Assembly (NCBI RefSeq): GCF_023078275.1 | Contig: NC_062983.1 | Coordinates: 4,953,001-5,017,000, forward strand | Source of the DNA: Leguminivora glycinivorella | Taxonomy: Eukaryota > Arthropoda > Insecta > Lepidoptera > Tortricidae | Direction of reading: 5' to 3' | Length of the DNA stretch: 64,000 nucleotides | Part shown: piece by piece, positions 21,303 through 32,300 of the stretch | Layout of the letters: each line of letters opens with the position of its first letter | How positions within the stretch are numbered: the stretch's first letter is position 1 | Made by a program: the position numbers and the translations under genes | The notes under the pieces: model-generated | What the model was told of the DNA's origin: nothing | Database searches by the model: none | Seen by the model: only the letters and a program-made list of their open reading frames with translations

Positions 21303-22548
21303 TAATAATAATAATATATACTTTATTGTGCACCACTTATTAAAAGGAGATTACATTAATAAAACGATTAAAACTAGGTAACAACAGGCGGTCTTATCGC
21401 TTAAAAGCGATCTCTACCAGACAACCTTTGGGTAGCAGGAAACAAATTACCAGAAACAATGAAACGGGTAGTGCCAACATGAAAATTACGTGTAGAATAA
21501 AACTGCACACATCAAAAACTAAGAAATAAGTAGTTACATAAACATAAATATTTTATTTATACCTAAATAATAAAATACATACAATACATAGCAAAAAAAT
21601 ATATACATATAAAAACATACACAAATATATTATATAAATATAAAGGCAAATCAAGGTAGTGAGAGGTAATGAGTTTTCAAAAGACTTTTAAATAAGGGAA
21701 GGGATTTTGCACATCTGACATCCAACGGTAATGCATTCCACAAACGAACAGCCCGAAAAGTGAAAGAGTTAACAAAGAATTTAGAAGAGGAAGATGGAGG
21801 AACAAGAAGAAGCTTCTCCGCACACCTCGTAGAAGACAGATAGCTAAAACGTTTTTTAAGATAAGGAGGTGTGGTTGGGTTATAGAGAATATTATACAGA
21901 AGGATTAGAATATGTGAGTTGCGACGCTGACGAATGGGGAGCCACTTGAGCTGAGCACGAAATTCAGAAACATGGTCGTATTTACGAAGGCCAAAAACAA
22001 ACCTTATGCAGGCATTTTGAAGCCGTTCGAGTTTGTTGAGCTGATCTTCCGTAACGTCCAAGTAGCAAATGTCAGCATAGTCTAATATGGGAAGTAGAAG
22101 TGTTTGCGCAAGCGCAATTCTGGTAGCAAGCGGCAAAAAATTACGAAGTCTACGAAGTGATCCCAAAGAAGCAAACAATCTCCTGCTGACTTCACTGACT
22201 TGCGGAACCCACGAGAGTGTGCTATCAATTAGGATACCAAGATCCTTTACTTGGCCCGAATACGGAACTTGGATACCGTCAAACACTATGGCTGGCAAGT
22301 TGTGAAAGTCAATCCGAGCAGTGAGTTGAGGGCTACCTAAAATTATGACCTGAGTTTTAGACGGATTGACTTTCAGTCCATAACGGCTACTCCAACTAGA
22401 GATGCACTCCAAGTCCCGATTCATGAAACTAATAGCTTGAGCAAGTTCATTAGTAGCACACTGGTTGTAAATCTGGAGGTCGTCGGCATAAAGATGGTAT
22501 GAAGAGGAAAATAGATCATTGAATAGGACATTGTCATAATGTAATAGA
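21303..22548 (-). mobile_element. LINE (Jockey/CR1-like) fragment, 5'-truncated
   Basis: On the minus strand a frame open from the 5' break contains HLYADDLQIY (22485-22514 region), the RT catalytic motif, then SYGLKVNPSKTQVIILGS, KLERLQNACIRFVFGL and a C-terminal FRAVRLWNALPLDVR segment, ending at 21651. The 3' UTR includes GAGATCGCTTTTAAGCGAT and GTGCACAATAAAGTATAT and ends in (ATT)n. The N-terminal endonuclease and most of the RT are missing. The tail abuts the (AAT)n end of R4 copy 2, so that tract serves both elements. Confidence 0.88.
21651..22548 (-). pseudogene. partial LINE reverse transcriptase (YADD to C-terminus)
   Basis: About 299 codons from the 5' break to a TGA/TAA-type stop, with no internal stop seen. 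The catalytic YADD is intact; the palm motifs before it are absent, so the product could not be active. The C-terminal NALPLDVR motif is typical of Jockey/CR1-group LINE ORF2 proteins. An internal methionine at 22424 is not a real start, since the homologous frame extends upstream. Confidence 0.85.
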
Positions 22549-23007
22549 TCGATCGCAACGCCGGGCCGTGCTCGTCGATATCACCATCCCCCATGATGAG
22601 AATCTCGTGAAAGCCGAGAAGGACAAGTCCAGTAAGTACCTAGACTTGGCTTACGAGATAACCGCCATGTGGGATGTTGATTCGACGATCATTGTCCCGA
22701 TAGTCGTTTCAGCGAACGGTCTTATAGCGAAGAGTCTCGACCAACATCTCGAGAGACTCTCGCTAGGTGGTTGGATCAAGGGTCAGATGCAGAAGGCGGT
22801 GATCTTGGACACGGCGCGGATAGTCCGACGGTTCCTCTCTCTGCAGCCCTAACCACCGGCAGCTTGGGCCCTGCCCCGCTGCTGGCGGCACCGTAGGTTA
22901 AGTTTTTTATAATGTGTTTATATATTTTGTATTGTTTTGTATGTGGTTTTGTATTTTACTTTTATAATCATATTATAAAAATACCTAGCCTAAGAATTGA
23001 AATGAAT
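22549..23007 (+). mobile_element. R4/Dong copy 3, 3' stub
   Basis: Matches the end of copies 1 and 2 from the endonuclease region to the 3' tail (94 codons from VDITIP-type sequence to the stop at 22852, then the UTR). The G-run broken in copy 1 is intact here. At the 5' junction GACATTGTCATAAT, also present in R4, is followed by five extra bases (GTAAT) before R4 resumes at AGATCG. Confidence 0.85.
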
Positions 23008-23090
23008 AAAAAGTAAAATCTAACCATAGAGGACACATTAAACAGAGACAGAGAAGTGTAAATCCTGAGTGGAAGCTCGAAGCGGAGCGT

Positions 23091-23238
23091 TACGGCCCAG
23101 CTACGACATTGGTCTAAGCGCGACAGCGGTGAGCGGCGGCCATACGTGCGAATGAAAAATCCCATCGCTGTGTCTCGCTCCAATGTATGGCCGCCGCTCA
23201 CCGCTGTCGCGCTTAGACCAAAGTCGTGGCTGAGCCGT
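23091..23238. mobile_element. short inverted-repeat element, 148 bp
   Basis: Long inverted arms carry TTGGTCTAAGCGCGACAGCG and GAGCGGCGGCCATAC on the left and their complements on the right, over about 50 bp each with few mismatches. Non-coding. DNA next to it on both sides is also GC-rich and partly symmetrical. Confidence 0.72.
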
Positions 23239-24805
23239 TAAGCGAGGCGTGCAGCGGGCGGGCGAGCGTGCGTCCACCCTATGCAGCGTCGACTCAGGAC
23301 ACTTGTATGAGCTTCAATTGTTTGATATCCACGCCGCACGCCCGATATGAGCGTTCACTCAGGTTTTAAATACACTAAACTTACTGAAAATCAGCTGTCA
23401 CGTTGGACTAGGAATGGTGGACTTTTTATGACAAACAATTTTTTGTAAGCAAATTCAGCATTTATAAAATAAAATACAAGTTTTTTAGTAACCTTAAAAA
23501 TAATGAAGAATCATTGGTAGTATTGATTTGAAAACTGTTTTCTTTACTTTTGCTTGATCTCGATTATCACTGACGAATCAAACTGAACTGACCGTGTAGT
23601 GCCCGAAAAAAAATAAAACAAATCAAACGTGTAGAACCATTAATAACGCATTACGCGTTAACGCGTTATTAACAAAAATTAATCTTTATGGACTGTCAAA
23701 AACGCTAATGCAAAAATAGCTCCCGCCAATCTTACCTATTCCATTTTATAAAATATTAACTTCATCCCAATCTAAGATAATAGCGTTCAGCCGCATTTCC
23801 AAACGTCCCGAACGCCAATCAATTTCGAAACTTTTTCAAAAATGGAATCTCCAGATAATCGTGATAGATGCCTGTCAGTGATTGGACAGGGCTCAGCGCT
23901 GTCAGAACCGGCTCGCTCGGGATTGGACGGATCGGTCGGTTGTTATTTCAGTGGTAATAACTGAGCCCGGCTTACTGCGTACGGCTCGAGTGCTTTTAGT
24001 GTAACGGAGTTATATTCATGAAGACATAGTACTGTAGCGAAAGTTGTGAAGCTTTATGTTAAGGATAAGAAAGGACATGGGTCTTTAAAAAAGAAAATCG
24101 GCTTTGCTAAATTTATTTATAATATCAATACGAAATCGGGGAAATATTGCAAAAAGGCCAGGTCAGGATCGTAGCAAATGGAAATCCGTGATCTCTGACT
24201 ACGCCTCTGGGAAACAGGTGTGATTGTATGTATGTATGCATTTATTTATAATATGTAAGTTAGAGAGGCACAATAACAATTTGTGTTACGACTTTTACTG
24301 TTTAATCGTTGAGATTCATCTTAGTCTGCATAAGCAGTTCAATTTCACTACACACCCTGTTTTTATTGAATTTCGTTAACTTTAAGGGAAGGTTCTTTAG
24401 ATCCAATACAATTAATGTCTCTAAGAAACTAGCGTCTTAACTCTTACGGTTATCGAGTTATTAAAAAAATAAAGATAATTACCGAACACGTGTATGACAG
24501 CCTTTACCAATTCCTAATGAATCTAATGATTATTTGTTTTGTCATGTGCCGTCAATCACTTGACACTAATTTGAATGTTATTCTTAAGGGTCTCTCACAC
24601 TAATAAATTCATTTATTATGTATGAAAATGATGAAAAAGTTTTTTTTTTGCGAATTTAACTAAAAGTGATGTACAGGATGGTTCCTGATAATGAACCTAG
24701 CCACGTGTCGAATTTAACGGAAAACAAAAAAAAACACGGTGTATAATACTATTAAAAACCAATTGAAAGAAAAAAAAAAGTCCATTGATTACATCTATCA
24801 CACAC
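23239..24805. other. no gene recognised
   Basis: AT-rich intergenic DNA. A palindromic ACGCGTTAACGCGT sits around 23654. A LINE-tail fragment with GGTGTGATTGTATGTATGTATG lies at about 24205-24238, the same family as 34590-34835. Confidence 0.5.
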
Positions 24806-24972
24806 TAAGCTCGTGTAGGTTAACGCGTACCATGCTTGTACAAGTGAGATTATGACAAGTCGACTGGTCGCGTTCTTGACAGGCGGTAACTGTGAGGTCA
24901 CCGAGAGCGGGTGGGCGGACCTTCAGCGGGGAGCGCGAGTGGCCATACTGTACGATAGTACTCTTTATGCCA
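24806..24972 (+). repeat. dispersed repeat D, copy 1
   Basis: Shares GAACGCGTACCATGCTT-type sequence, GACAGGCGG, CTGTGAGGT, TTCAGCGGGGAGCG and GGCCATACTGTACG with 33493-33662, and its two ends with a deleted copy at 29010-29103. About 165 bp; class unknown. Confidence 0.65.
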
Positions 24973-25511
24973 TAAGTTTGTATAATATAAAACGGTTGGC
25001 AGTCACTTTCTCCATACGTTTTCGCGTAAATTAAATTTAAAAAATCTGTTATTCAGCGTTGTGTCGGAAATCAAGTGTGGGATTGGTTCGGACTGACTGA
25101 TTGACATCTGTGAATCGATTTCCCCTGCTTTATGCATGAGCTGATAGAATTGCTGAGCGAATTCATTTGTCGTTTTAAACTGCAACGCCTGTGGATTTCC
25201 AACGTTGATTCAATCCGTTTTACTAGTTGAGTGGCAAAAATGTAAACCTAGGAAAATATTGCAATCGATTTTGGCGTGTTTATTTTCAATAAATAATTTA
25301 GTAAGTATGATTATGTTTTTAGGTTAGTATAATCATAGATTAAATATAACAAGATCATACCATCCTATACATTAAAATGCATTTAATTTATGGTATAATT
25401 AAGGAATATTGCCTTACCCCACCAAGAGGCCATGATCATATGTTTATTGCTGTGTGAATTACCTGTCCATTAATTTTCAAAAGAGTTTTTAGTACTAGAT
25501 GGTATTTTTTA

Positions 25512-25692
25512 ACCCCTGACGCAAAAACGAAGTCTGTCTGTGGGAAGCTACGACCCCCGAACGGATAAACCGATTTAGATTTAGTTTTTTTTTTTGTCTG
25601 AAAGCTGAGTTAGTCAGGAGTGTTCTTAGCCATGTTTCATGAAATTCGGTCTACTATGTCGCAGTCGGGGATTTTTCAAAATTTAATTTTGT
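25512..25692 (+). repeat. dispersed repeat E, copy 1
   Basis: Contains AACCCCTGACGCAAAAACGA, GAACGGATAAACCGATTTAG, AAAGCTGAGTTAGTCAGGAG and GCCATGTTTCATGAAA. Other copies are at 32028-32300 (plus) and 63480-63715 (minus), both with an internal (GTCT)n run that is reduced here. Confidence 0.7.
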
Positions 25693-25693
25693 T

Positions 25694-25855
25694 TTACGCA
25701 CTAGTGCGAGAAGTGGAAACTTCGGATTGCTATCTGTACTGAAAAACGTACCGTAACTCATGTCGATTTAAAACACTCCCTTCGGTCGTGTTTCAATTTA
25801 TCGCCACTCGTTTCGAACTTCCTTTTTACGCACTTGTATCGTAATGTACTATTCT
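25694..25855 (-). repeat. dispersed repeat B, copy 3
   Basis: Reverse-complement match to 7486-7582 and 42217-42400, including CACTCGTTTCGAACTTCC and ACGCACTTGTATCGTAATGT. It abuts repeat E with almost no gap. Confidence 0.65.
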
Positions 25856-26282
25856 ATTCTATTTCATTAACATGTTTTATGTTTTTATACTTAATGATGA
25901 TTTTTAAATATAAAATAAAGTCTAAAAAAAAACTGTGTTTTTTTACAGCAGGTGGCGCGGTATGCACATTTTTCTATTCTGCGCTTTACCGTAAAATCGG
26001 TTTATTTCTGCGCTATTTATTTTTCGAAACTTAGTCGTCTAGTTCGAAAATTTTGAAATATATTACACTGAAGTTACTTGTTGTGTACTTACTAGTTTGG
26101 TATGCACCATTAAATGCAATTCATGCAGGAAGGAAACTGTTTGGAATTTTAAAAATGTGATATTGATTTTATAATGATGCAATGTTAGAAGAACGCAATC
26201 TCGAACGAACTCGTGTGAACGAGTGAGTACGTGAATTATCATAAGTCTTTGACAATGTAGACTGATAAATTATAAGATAGTG
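25856..26282. other. nothing recognised
   Basis: AT-rich spacer between dispersed repeats; short frames only. Confidence 0.5.
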
Positions 26283-26460
26283 GCTTTTGCCCGCGGCTTC
26301 GCTCGCGTTAGAAAGAGACAAAAGTAGCCTATGTCACTCTCCATCACTTCAACTATCTCCACCTAAAAAAATCACGTCAATTCGTCGCTCCATTTTGCCG
26401 TGAAAGACGGACAAACAAATAGACACACACACTTTCCCATTTATAATATTACTATGGATT
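26283..26460 (+). repeat. dispersed repeat A, copy 2
   Basis: Begins TTTGCCCGCGGCTTCGCTCG and ends CCCATTTATAATATTACTATGG. It contains GACGGACAAACAAATAGACA, matching copies at 5917 and 30790. Confidence 0.75.
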
Positions 26461-26958
26461 ATACCAACATAAATATACGGTACAAACTTTTATCTCTTAT
26501 GACTGTACTTTTCCTACCACTGATAACTATTATTTTTATTAGATCTTCTGCATGAAAAAATATCATCTGTATCAAAAATAAAGGAAAATGCAACAGCAAT
26601 TTGAAAGAAAACAAAAATACCTTTTCCCGGAAAGCGTCAAATTTCAGGCCACTGCGCTAAACGAAGTTACCGCTTCTTGGCTCCGTCGAACAAAAAAATA
26701 ATATACACAACTTGGCAAGTAAATAAGAAAAAATGAGAAATGAGAAATGAGATTTTTATTGATAAAATTATAAGTAATTTTACATGTCACTCCAATAATA
26801 AATAATTCTTATTAACTAAACAGACTAGTATATTGCTAGGCCCAATTAGTGAGTTAGGTACATCTTTTTATCTTATAGTTAAGTTAATGAGTTAGTTTAT
26901 AGTTACAGTCGTTACAGAGTTTTTCATTTTGCAACATTTATGTTAAAGAGAATTCATT

Positions 26959-27877
26959 TTAGTTTGACATCCTAGTGGTTCTTAATATAAATTCGTTTAT
27001 TGTGTAATAAGCAGATGTAATCAACATTTTTTTAAGTTTATTTTCAAATATAGCCTCACTAGGTGAGTCAATGACCTCTTTCGGAAGTGTGTTATAAATT
27101 TTTACACCCATGACACCGAGTGACTTCCGAGCCTTCGCTAGGCGGCGGCGCGGGACCAGCAGCAGGTGCTCGCCGCGCGTGTTGCGCCCGTGGCTCTGCC
27201 CGCGGGTCATGTACAACCCTAGATTGGACCGCACGTACTTGCATGCAGTCAATATATAGACACATGGCAGCGTGAGGATTTTGTGTTCTTTAACACTTTC
27301 TAAACCGGGCTCTACGCGGCGCTACGACATTTTCGCTACATACGGGGAAACCCATGTAATCGGCTACGCTTCTACGAGCGGTGTGCCCGACAGTCGGGTT
27401 CTTGGTAGCGAAAGTGTTAAATAACGACTGCGCTGGGTAATCATATGGTTTATTTGAAATTATCCTAAGGGCTCGCTTTTGCAATCTAAACAGTCTATTG
27501 CATTCGGCAGCAGTAGCCCATAGTTCTACACCTTGTGTTAAAATTGAGTGGAAGTACCCGTAATATGTTATTCTGAGGTTTTGGGGTGTTAGAGATGGGG
27601 CGAGTCTAGCAAGGGCGAAGCACGCCGACGCCAGCCTGTCAGAAACCGTATCTATATGGGGGGTCCAGGTTAGACCCGCGTCTATGGTAAAACCGAGGTA
27701 TCTAGCTTGCTCGACCTGGGGAAGCATAGTATTGTTTACATATATTTCTAGCGGACATATACCAGTGTTTCGCAGTTGAAAGTGCATAATATTAGTTTTT
27801 TCTATATTCAGAATCATACCGTTAGATGAAAACCACCTGGCAATGTTATGCATTACTTTATTTGCTGTAGTTTCGAG
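26959..27877 (-). pseudogene. LINE ORF2 C-terminal region, disrupted by insertion
   Basis: Two frame segments, before and after the 123-bp element, are collinear with the C-terminus of Jockey/CR1-type ORF2 proteins. The insertion plus its TTAA duplication adds 127 bp, a +1 shift; without it the frame would continue directly, so the insertion is the lesion. No other stop is seen, so the LINE copy was still open when hit. Confidence 0.82.
27290..27420. mobile_element. piggyBac-type MITE, 123 bp, TTAA duplication
   Basis: The element at 27294-27416 begins CACTTTC and ends GAAAGTG and is flanked on both sides by TTAA (27290-27293 and 27417-27420), the target site of piggyBac transposases. It has no coding capacity. 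It lies inside the LINE ORF, whose two halves are otherwise collinear, which confirms the exact boundaries. Confidence 0.85.
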
Positions 27878-28784
27878 TAGAGATGGGTAACTAAAATGAC
27901 CAGGTAAATACCCGACGGTGGGTATTTACCGGGTAAATACCCGATATTTACCTACCCGCGGGTAAATACGCGGGTATTTTCATTTTTCTTCCAAATTTGA
28001 CGTTTTTAAATGGTGTTTGGGCTAAAATAGATTAATTTAAGTCAGTCTTTGTAATTGTACACATAATGTTTATTCAAATTGGGAACGAATAGGTTGCTAT
28101 GAGATAAAATGTGATTTTAGTGTATCACTCCAACTTTAAAAATTGTGTAATATCATTCTCTGACATACGGAAATAATTTAAAATGCTTTTAGTATAAATT
28201 ATAAGTTTGATAAATTAAAACTGTAAATAAAAATATGTGAATAAAAATATTTTAAAAAAATCTTTTTCAAGCTCATAACTCATACATAGTATGTTCTATG
28301 ACAAAAATGCGCAGAAACTTTTTTGTAGGAAATTGTGTCTACTTTAGTTCGTACATACAATACTTTTCGATATTAATGTTAGTTTCCATGAAATATGAAA
28401 AAAATACATTTTACCCCCTAACCCCACCATAACCCCTCCAACCAGTACTAGGAAGTTTATCTTTATCGTATAAATACGACTAATTAAAATACAATCTAAA
28501 AAGCACACATAAAACATATTTTTTTAATTATTTTTAAAAATATACATTCAAATTTCTGTAAACTTAATTGTCTATTTGACTGAACAGTTTTGTTTTAAAT
28601 TGTGTATAAAAATTACAACCACTAACTTAGTATTTATCTCCATTTTAACACAAATCAGCATGTCCAACATGAAATGAATCTACCCGTCAATTTGGGTAGA
28701 TACGGGTAAATACCGGGTAGATAGGTATTTACCGGGTAAATACCTGGGTGGGTAGATTGGGTATTTACCCACGACCCATCTCTA
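27878..28784. mobile_element. hAT-like element with TAGAGATGGGTA ends
   Basis: Ends TAGAGATGGGTAA and ACCCATCTCTA are inverted, and both ends are filled with variants of GGGTAAATACCCG. The 907-bp interior is AT-rich and non-coding. The terminal TAGAGATGGG matches the hAT-type element at 10831, but inner repeats differ. No target duplication is visible: the left flank is LINE and the right flank is repeat C. Confidence 0.72.
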
Positions 28785-28868
28785 AGCGTAGCCGAATGCA
28801 CAAACTCACGAAACGAAACGCTCATAAATATCTATCTCTATCGCTCTTGCGTATTGGCGCGACAGAGT
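28785..28868 (+). repeat. dispersed repeat C, copy 2
   Basis: GCGTAGCCGAATGCACAAAC, TCACGAAACGAAACGCTC and CTCTTGCGTATTGGCGCGAC match 14550-14660. Confidence 0.6.
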
Positions 28869-29009
28869 TTTTGTGTTTTTTGTTTTTGTATAAATAAATA
28901 GTTTAATACCACTACTACAAATTTTAAAGTCTTTCTGTACATAGACTCATCTCGGACACTGGCGATCAAATATATGAAAGAGGCGCGTTTCTAGCACACA
29001 TTCTATGGT

Positions 29010-29103
29010 CGTGTAGGTGAACGCGTACCATGCTTGTATGAGTGAGATATGACCGGGATTGGCCATACTGTACGATAGTACCTACTCTTTACTATACTGT
29101 GAC
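29010..29103 (+). repeat. dispersed repeat D, deleted copy
   Basis: Both ends of the family are present (GAACGCGTACCATGCTTGTA and GGCCATACTGTACGATAGTA), but about 70 bp of the middle is missing. Confidence 0.62.
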
Positions 29104-29296
29104 ATAGACGTGTATAGACGTCTTCAATCTGGAGAAACAATCTCACGATTTCATGAAGTGTAAGTTCATCGGGAGTATATTAATACGCGTTATTCATGCA
29201 TGCGGCACGGCCAAGTGTGTTAGCAGGTTACCACGCATGATTACTTGCTACTCACGGTTGCGAAGGATGACAGATTACCCAGTTATTTTTGACTCT

Positions 29297-29840
29297 GGGG
29301 ATCGATTTTTGAATTTAAAACGCACGAATTCGCCGTTCGAAGGTCTGTGGAACACGATGTAATGTTATTTTTGAAAAGGACGGCTAGTAATTTTAAAACT
29401 AGTGACAATGAGAAATCATTTTCGATTCTGTTAGTAGAATTTAAATCGCTGGTAGTGGAGATATTATTTAACGAATTTCATGAAAACGAATGGCCGAGAT
29501 TCCAAAATCGGCCCCCAGGTCACGTACCGGTGACGCGCACAATATCGCATAGGAATTCGCCGCTATATCGTGCGCTTACGCTGCTCAATGCATTTCTGAT
29601 ATCCGCATCTGAATGCGACTTATTTGCATGGAGAATGGCGAATGTATGTCATGAATGTTTAAGGTTTTGTGAGTCGTCACCCATCGACTCTAGGTTGTAT
29701 TTTATGTTTAATTTTTGTTTTATTATAATTACTTTTGTGTACACTGTACAGTGATGTATAATACTCTATTTCTCGTGGTATTGGCTTGTCTGTAATGCCG
29801 TGTAAATATATTGTTTTTAATAAATAAATTATACTTAAAA
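29297..29840 (+). other. unrecognised open frame with 3'-end-like sequence
   Basis: A frame of about 150 codons, open from the preceding stop at about 29292 to 29754, contains FEFKTHEFAVRRSVEHDVML and NSPLYRALTLLNAFLISASE with DLFAWRMANVCHECLRFCES. It has no ATG near its start. The sequence after it ends with TTTTTAATAAATAAATT, like a polyadenylated 3' end. I suspect a LINE ORF2 C-terminus plus 3' UTR, but cannot name a family. Confidence 0.35.
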
Positions 29841-30789
29841 TAAAACGAAAGCAATTCAGAGGTGTATAAGTTCGTAGCTCTAGCTACTGGAAGCATGTGA
29901 GTGGATAGTGCTACTTCCGCACAAAGTAGATAGGAAGGTACACAGACGTCTACAAATATTATTATAAAAATAAATAGGAAGTTACACAGACGTCTACAAA
30001 TGTTATTGTTAAAAAAAAAACCAATACAGTTTTAAAGCGAAGTGAATATCGCCACTCGTTTAGAACTTACATTTTTTCCGCACTTGTATCGTAATGTGCT
30101 ATTACAGTACACTTAGCCATACCGTTACCATTATATTGTAAAATTATTCAAATCTTTTCTCTTTTTGAATCTTTTTTGATCGCCATGCTTCCTAACCGTG
30201 TGTCCCACCGCTACTGTAATTAACTCGCGCACAATGTGCTTGTTCCGCGATGATTAGTAAATTACCCAGTGTATACCCTTTAGGAAATTATACTCAGTGT
30301 GCACCACCCTTTATGCACGATACAAATAGGCGTTCGACGCATGGTTTAGACAAGATGTTAAAATTAGTGTGTAGCTTTTTGTTAAGAGGCGTCTTTGGTT
30401 ATGCGGAAATCTTTGTTTGAACTTGGCAACAATATTGTATGGAAATTGTTAAGCTCCTTTTATTTCATATTGAAAATTTTCTATCGCACTGATATAGTTT
30501 TCGCGTAGAGACATCATTTGTCTAAACTTTTCAGTATCTCCTCATTTTACACTCACATATATTTACTCACTCATAACTACCAAGAAAAATATCTGAATTT
30601 TAACTGTGAATCCATCGTCCACTTTTGTCTTGATCCACTAATAAGTCGTTTGAGACGTTGGTATTTAAAAAAGAACTGGAAATATCCAGATTTCCTTAGT
30701 AAAACTCTGTAAAAATTACACCAACAAAAAAAAATTAGAGACAGTATAAGAATTCATAGGAAATTTCATTAATTATCACTTTATATTAC
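29841..30789. other. no gene recognised
   Basis: AT-rich spacer. Two short near-copies of TAGGAAGTTACACAGACGTC-type sequence occur at 29928-30000, and a repeat B fragment lies near 30045-30105. Confidence 0.5.
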
Positions 30790-31035
30790 ACTAGCGTTTG
30801 CCCGCGGCTTCGCTCGCGCTAAATTCGAAACTTGCGGAATGCTCCATACAAACTTCCACCTCCTATTTTAGGGAAGTGGGGAGTCATAAAGTGACAAAAA
30901 GTAGCCTATGTCACTCTCCATCCCTTCAACTATCTCCACTTAAAAAATCACGTCAATACGTCGCTCCGTTTTGCCGTGAAAGACGGACAAACAAACAGAC
31001 ACACACACTTGCCCATTTATAATATTAGTATGGAT
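30790..31035 (+). repeat. dispersed repeat A, copy 3 (longest)
   Basis: Starts GTTTGCCCGCGGCTTCGCTC and ends CCATTTATAATATTAGTATG. It includes a 60-bp block around TTGCGGAATGCTCCATACAA that is missing from copy 2. Confidence 0.75.
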
Positions 31036-31068
31036 TACATGCATTTACATTAAAACCATTTCTTCGCT

Positions 31069-31206
31069 TAAGTGCTTTTTCACATTATCCGATCCGATAT
31101 CGGATATCGGACCGATATCCTATACACTACAGGCGTCATCTTGGATTTTTTCTATTGAAATCCTTCCGACATCCGATATCGGATCGGATAATGTGAAAAC
31201 GGCCTA
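31069..31206. mobile_element. TA-flanked inverted-repeat element (TATCGGAT family), copy A
   Basis: Ends TTTTTCACATTATCCGATCC and GGATCGGATAATGTGAAAAC are complementary, and CCGATATCGGAT is repeated within each. The element (31071-31204) is bordered by TA, as for Tc1/mariner relatives. Interior CAGGCGTCATCTTG and TTTTTTCTATTGAAATCCTT are shared with copy C at 35912. Confidence 0.78.
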
Positions 31207-32027
31207 AAGGTCTCGTAACCTAGCCATAAAACCCAAAAGAAAAATAATGTCCGCCATTGCAATGTCACAGCTGGTATCCTATAAGTCAGTATCTGTTTAA
31301 CGTTTCCTCTATGTTTACAAGTTTTACCTCCCGTTAACTTGAGCAAAACAACTACCGCAATATTTCACCCGACACCGAAAAACGAACACTCGTTCGAATT
31401 TCAAAAAAACAACTTCGAAATTCAAAAAACGCGGCAAACGGCCGTTGTCTTCGAAAAAGAAATAGCAAAGGCAGCCTATATTTCATTGTACCGCACTCCC
31501 TCGCCGCTAGCCGATAAATCCAGAGATTTCTATTACAGATAACGCCATAACGCCCTGATTCTTTCCGGATATTTAATTTTATGTCCATTCTGGTTCTGGT
31601 TCTTACTTTTAAATTAATATTTTGCGAGTTGAAGTTGCGCGCGATTTAAGGCCAGTGTACACTGCGCACCGGTTGCGTGTGCGTGCGTTACGATCAAAGA
31701 ATAATACTCACTAGGAGAAGAACGCCAACTTCATACAAAAAACTATAAGGGTTCCTAGTTGACTACGGAACCCTAAAAATTCCCCCTTCCAATCACACCC
31801 ACACTTACACACCTTCACACGTTTATACTAGTGGCGGTCTCAATCAAATTCCAACGGACATTAATGGAACTAAAATTGACAACCGGTTTAGCGCATACGC
31901 GGATCCTGGCAAAACGGAGGGGATTTTTTAAGTGGAGGAAGGGATCATGTCATGGACTATTTACTTCACAGTTATACTGTTGTAAGAAAAGTACAGTCGA
32001 AGATAAAATCTTGTGCCAAAAATGATT
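31207..32027. other. no gene recognised
   Basis: AT-rich spacer with short frames only. A palindromic GGGTTCCTAGTTGACTACGG (about 31749) recurs in part near 49649 and marks another dispersed family. Confidence 0.5.
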
Positions 32028-32300
32028 TTTAACCCCCGACGCAAAAACGACGGGGTGTTATAAGTTTGACGTGTCTGTCTGTGTGTATGTCTGTCTGTCT
32101 GTCTGTCTGACTGTCTGTCTGTTTGTCTGTCTGTCTGTGTGTGTGTCTGTCTGTGGCATCGTAGCTCCCGAACGGATGAACCCATTTAGATTTAGTTTTT
32201 TTTTGTTTGAAAGCTGAGTTAGTCGGGAGTGTTTTTAGCCATGTTTCATGAAAATCGGTCTACTATGTCGCGGTCGGGGGTTTTTCGATTTTTTTTTTGT
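32028..32300 (+). repeat. dispersed repeat E, copy 2, with (GTCT)n
   Basis: Has AACCCCCGACGCAAAAACGA, about 17 units related to GTCT (32079-32153), GATTTAGTTTTTTTTTG and TATGTCGCGGTCGGGGGTTT. Same family as 25512 and 63480. Confidence 0.75.

Larger units (their letters stand above)
26732..27877 (-). mobile_element. LINE fragment (Jockey/CR1-like), interrupted
   Basis: On the minus strand the reading frame covers the region after the RT active site: ARWFSSNGMILNIEKTNIMH, YLGFTIDAGLTWTPHI, LFRLQKRALRIISNKPYDY, then after a 123-bp insertion VYILTACKYVRSN and the C-terminal KSLGVMGVKIYNTLPKEV block, ending at 26959. The 3' UTR ends in repeats of ATTTCTC. The 5' side is cut exactly where a hAT-like element begins. 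The piece is dead, since it lacks the RT active site. Confidence 0.85.
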
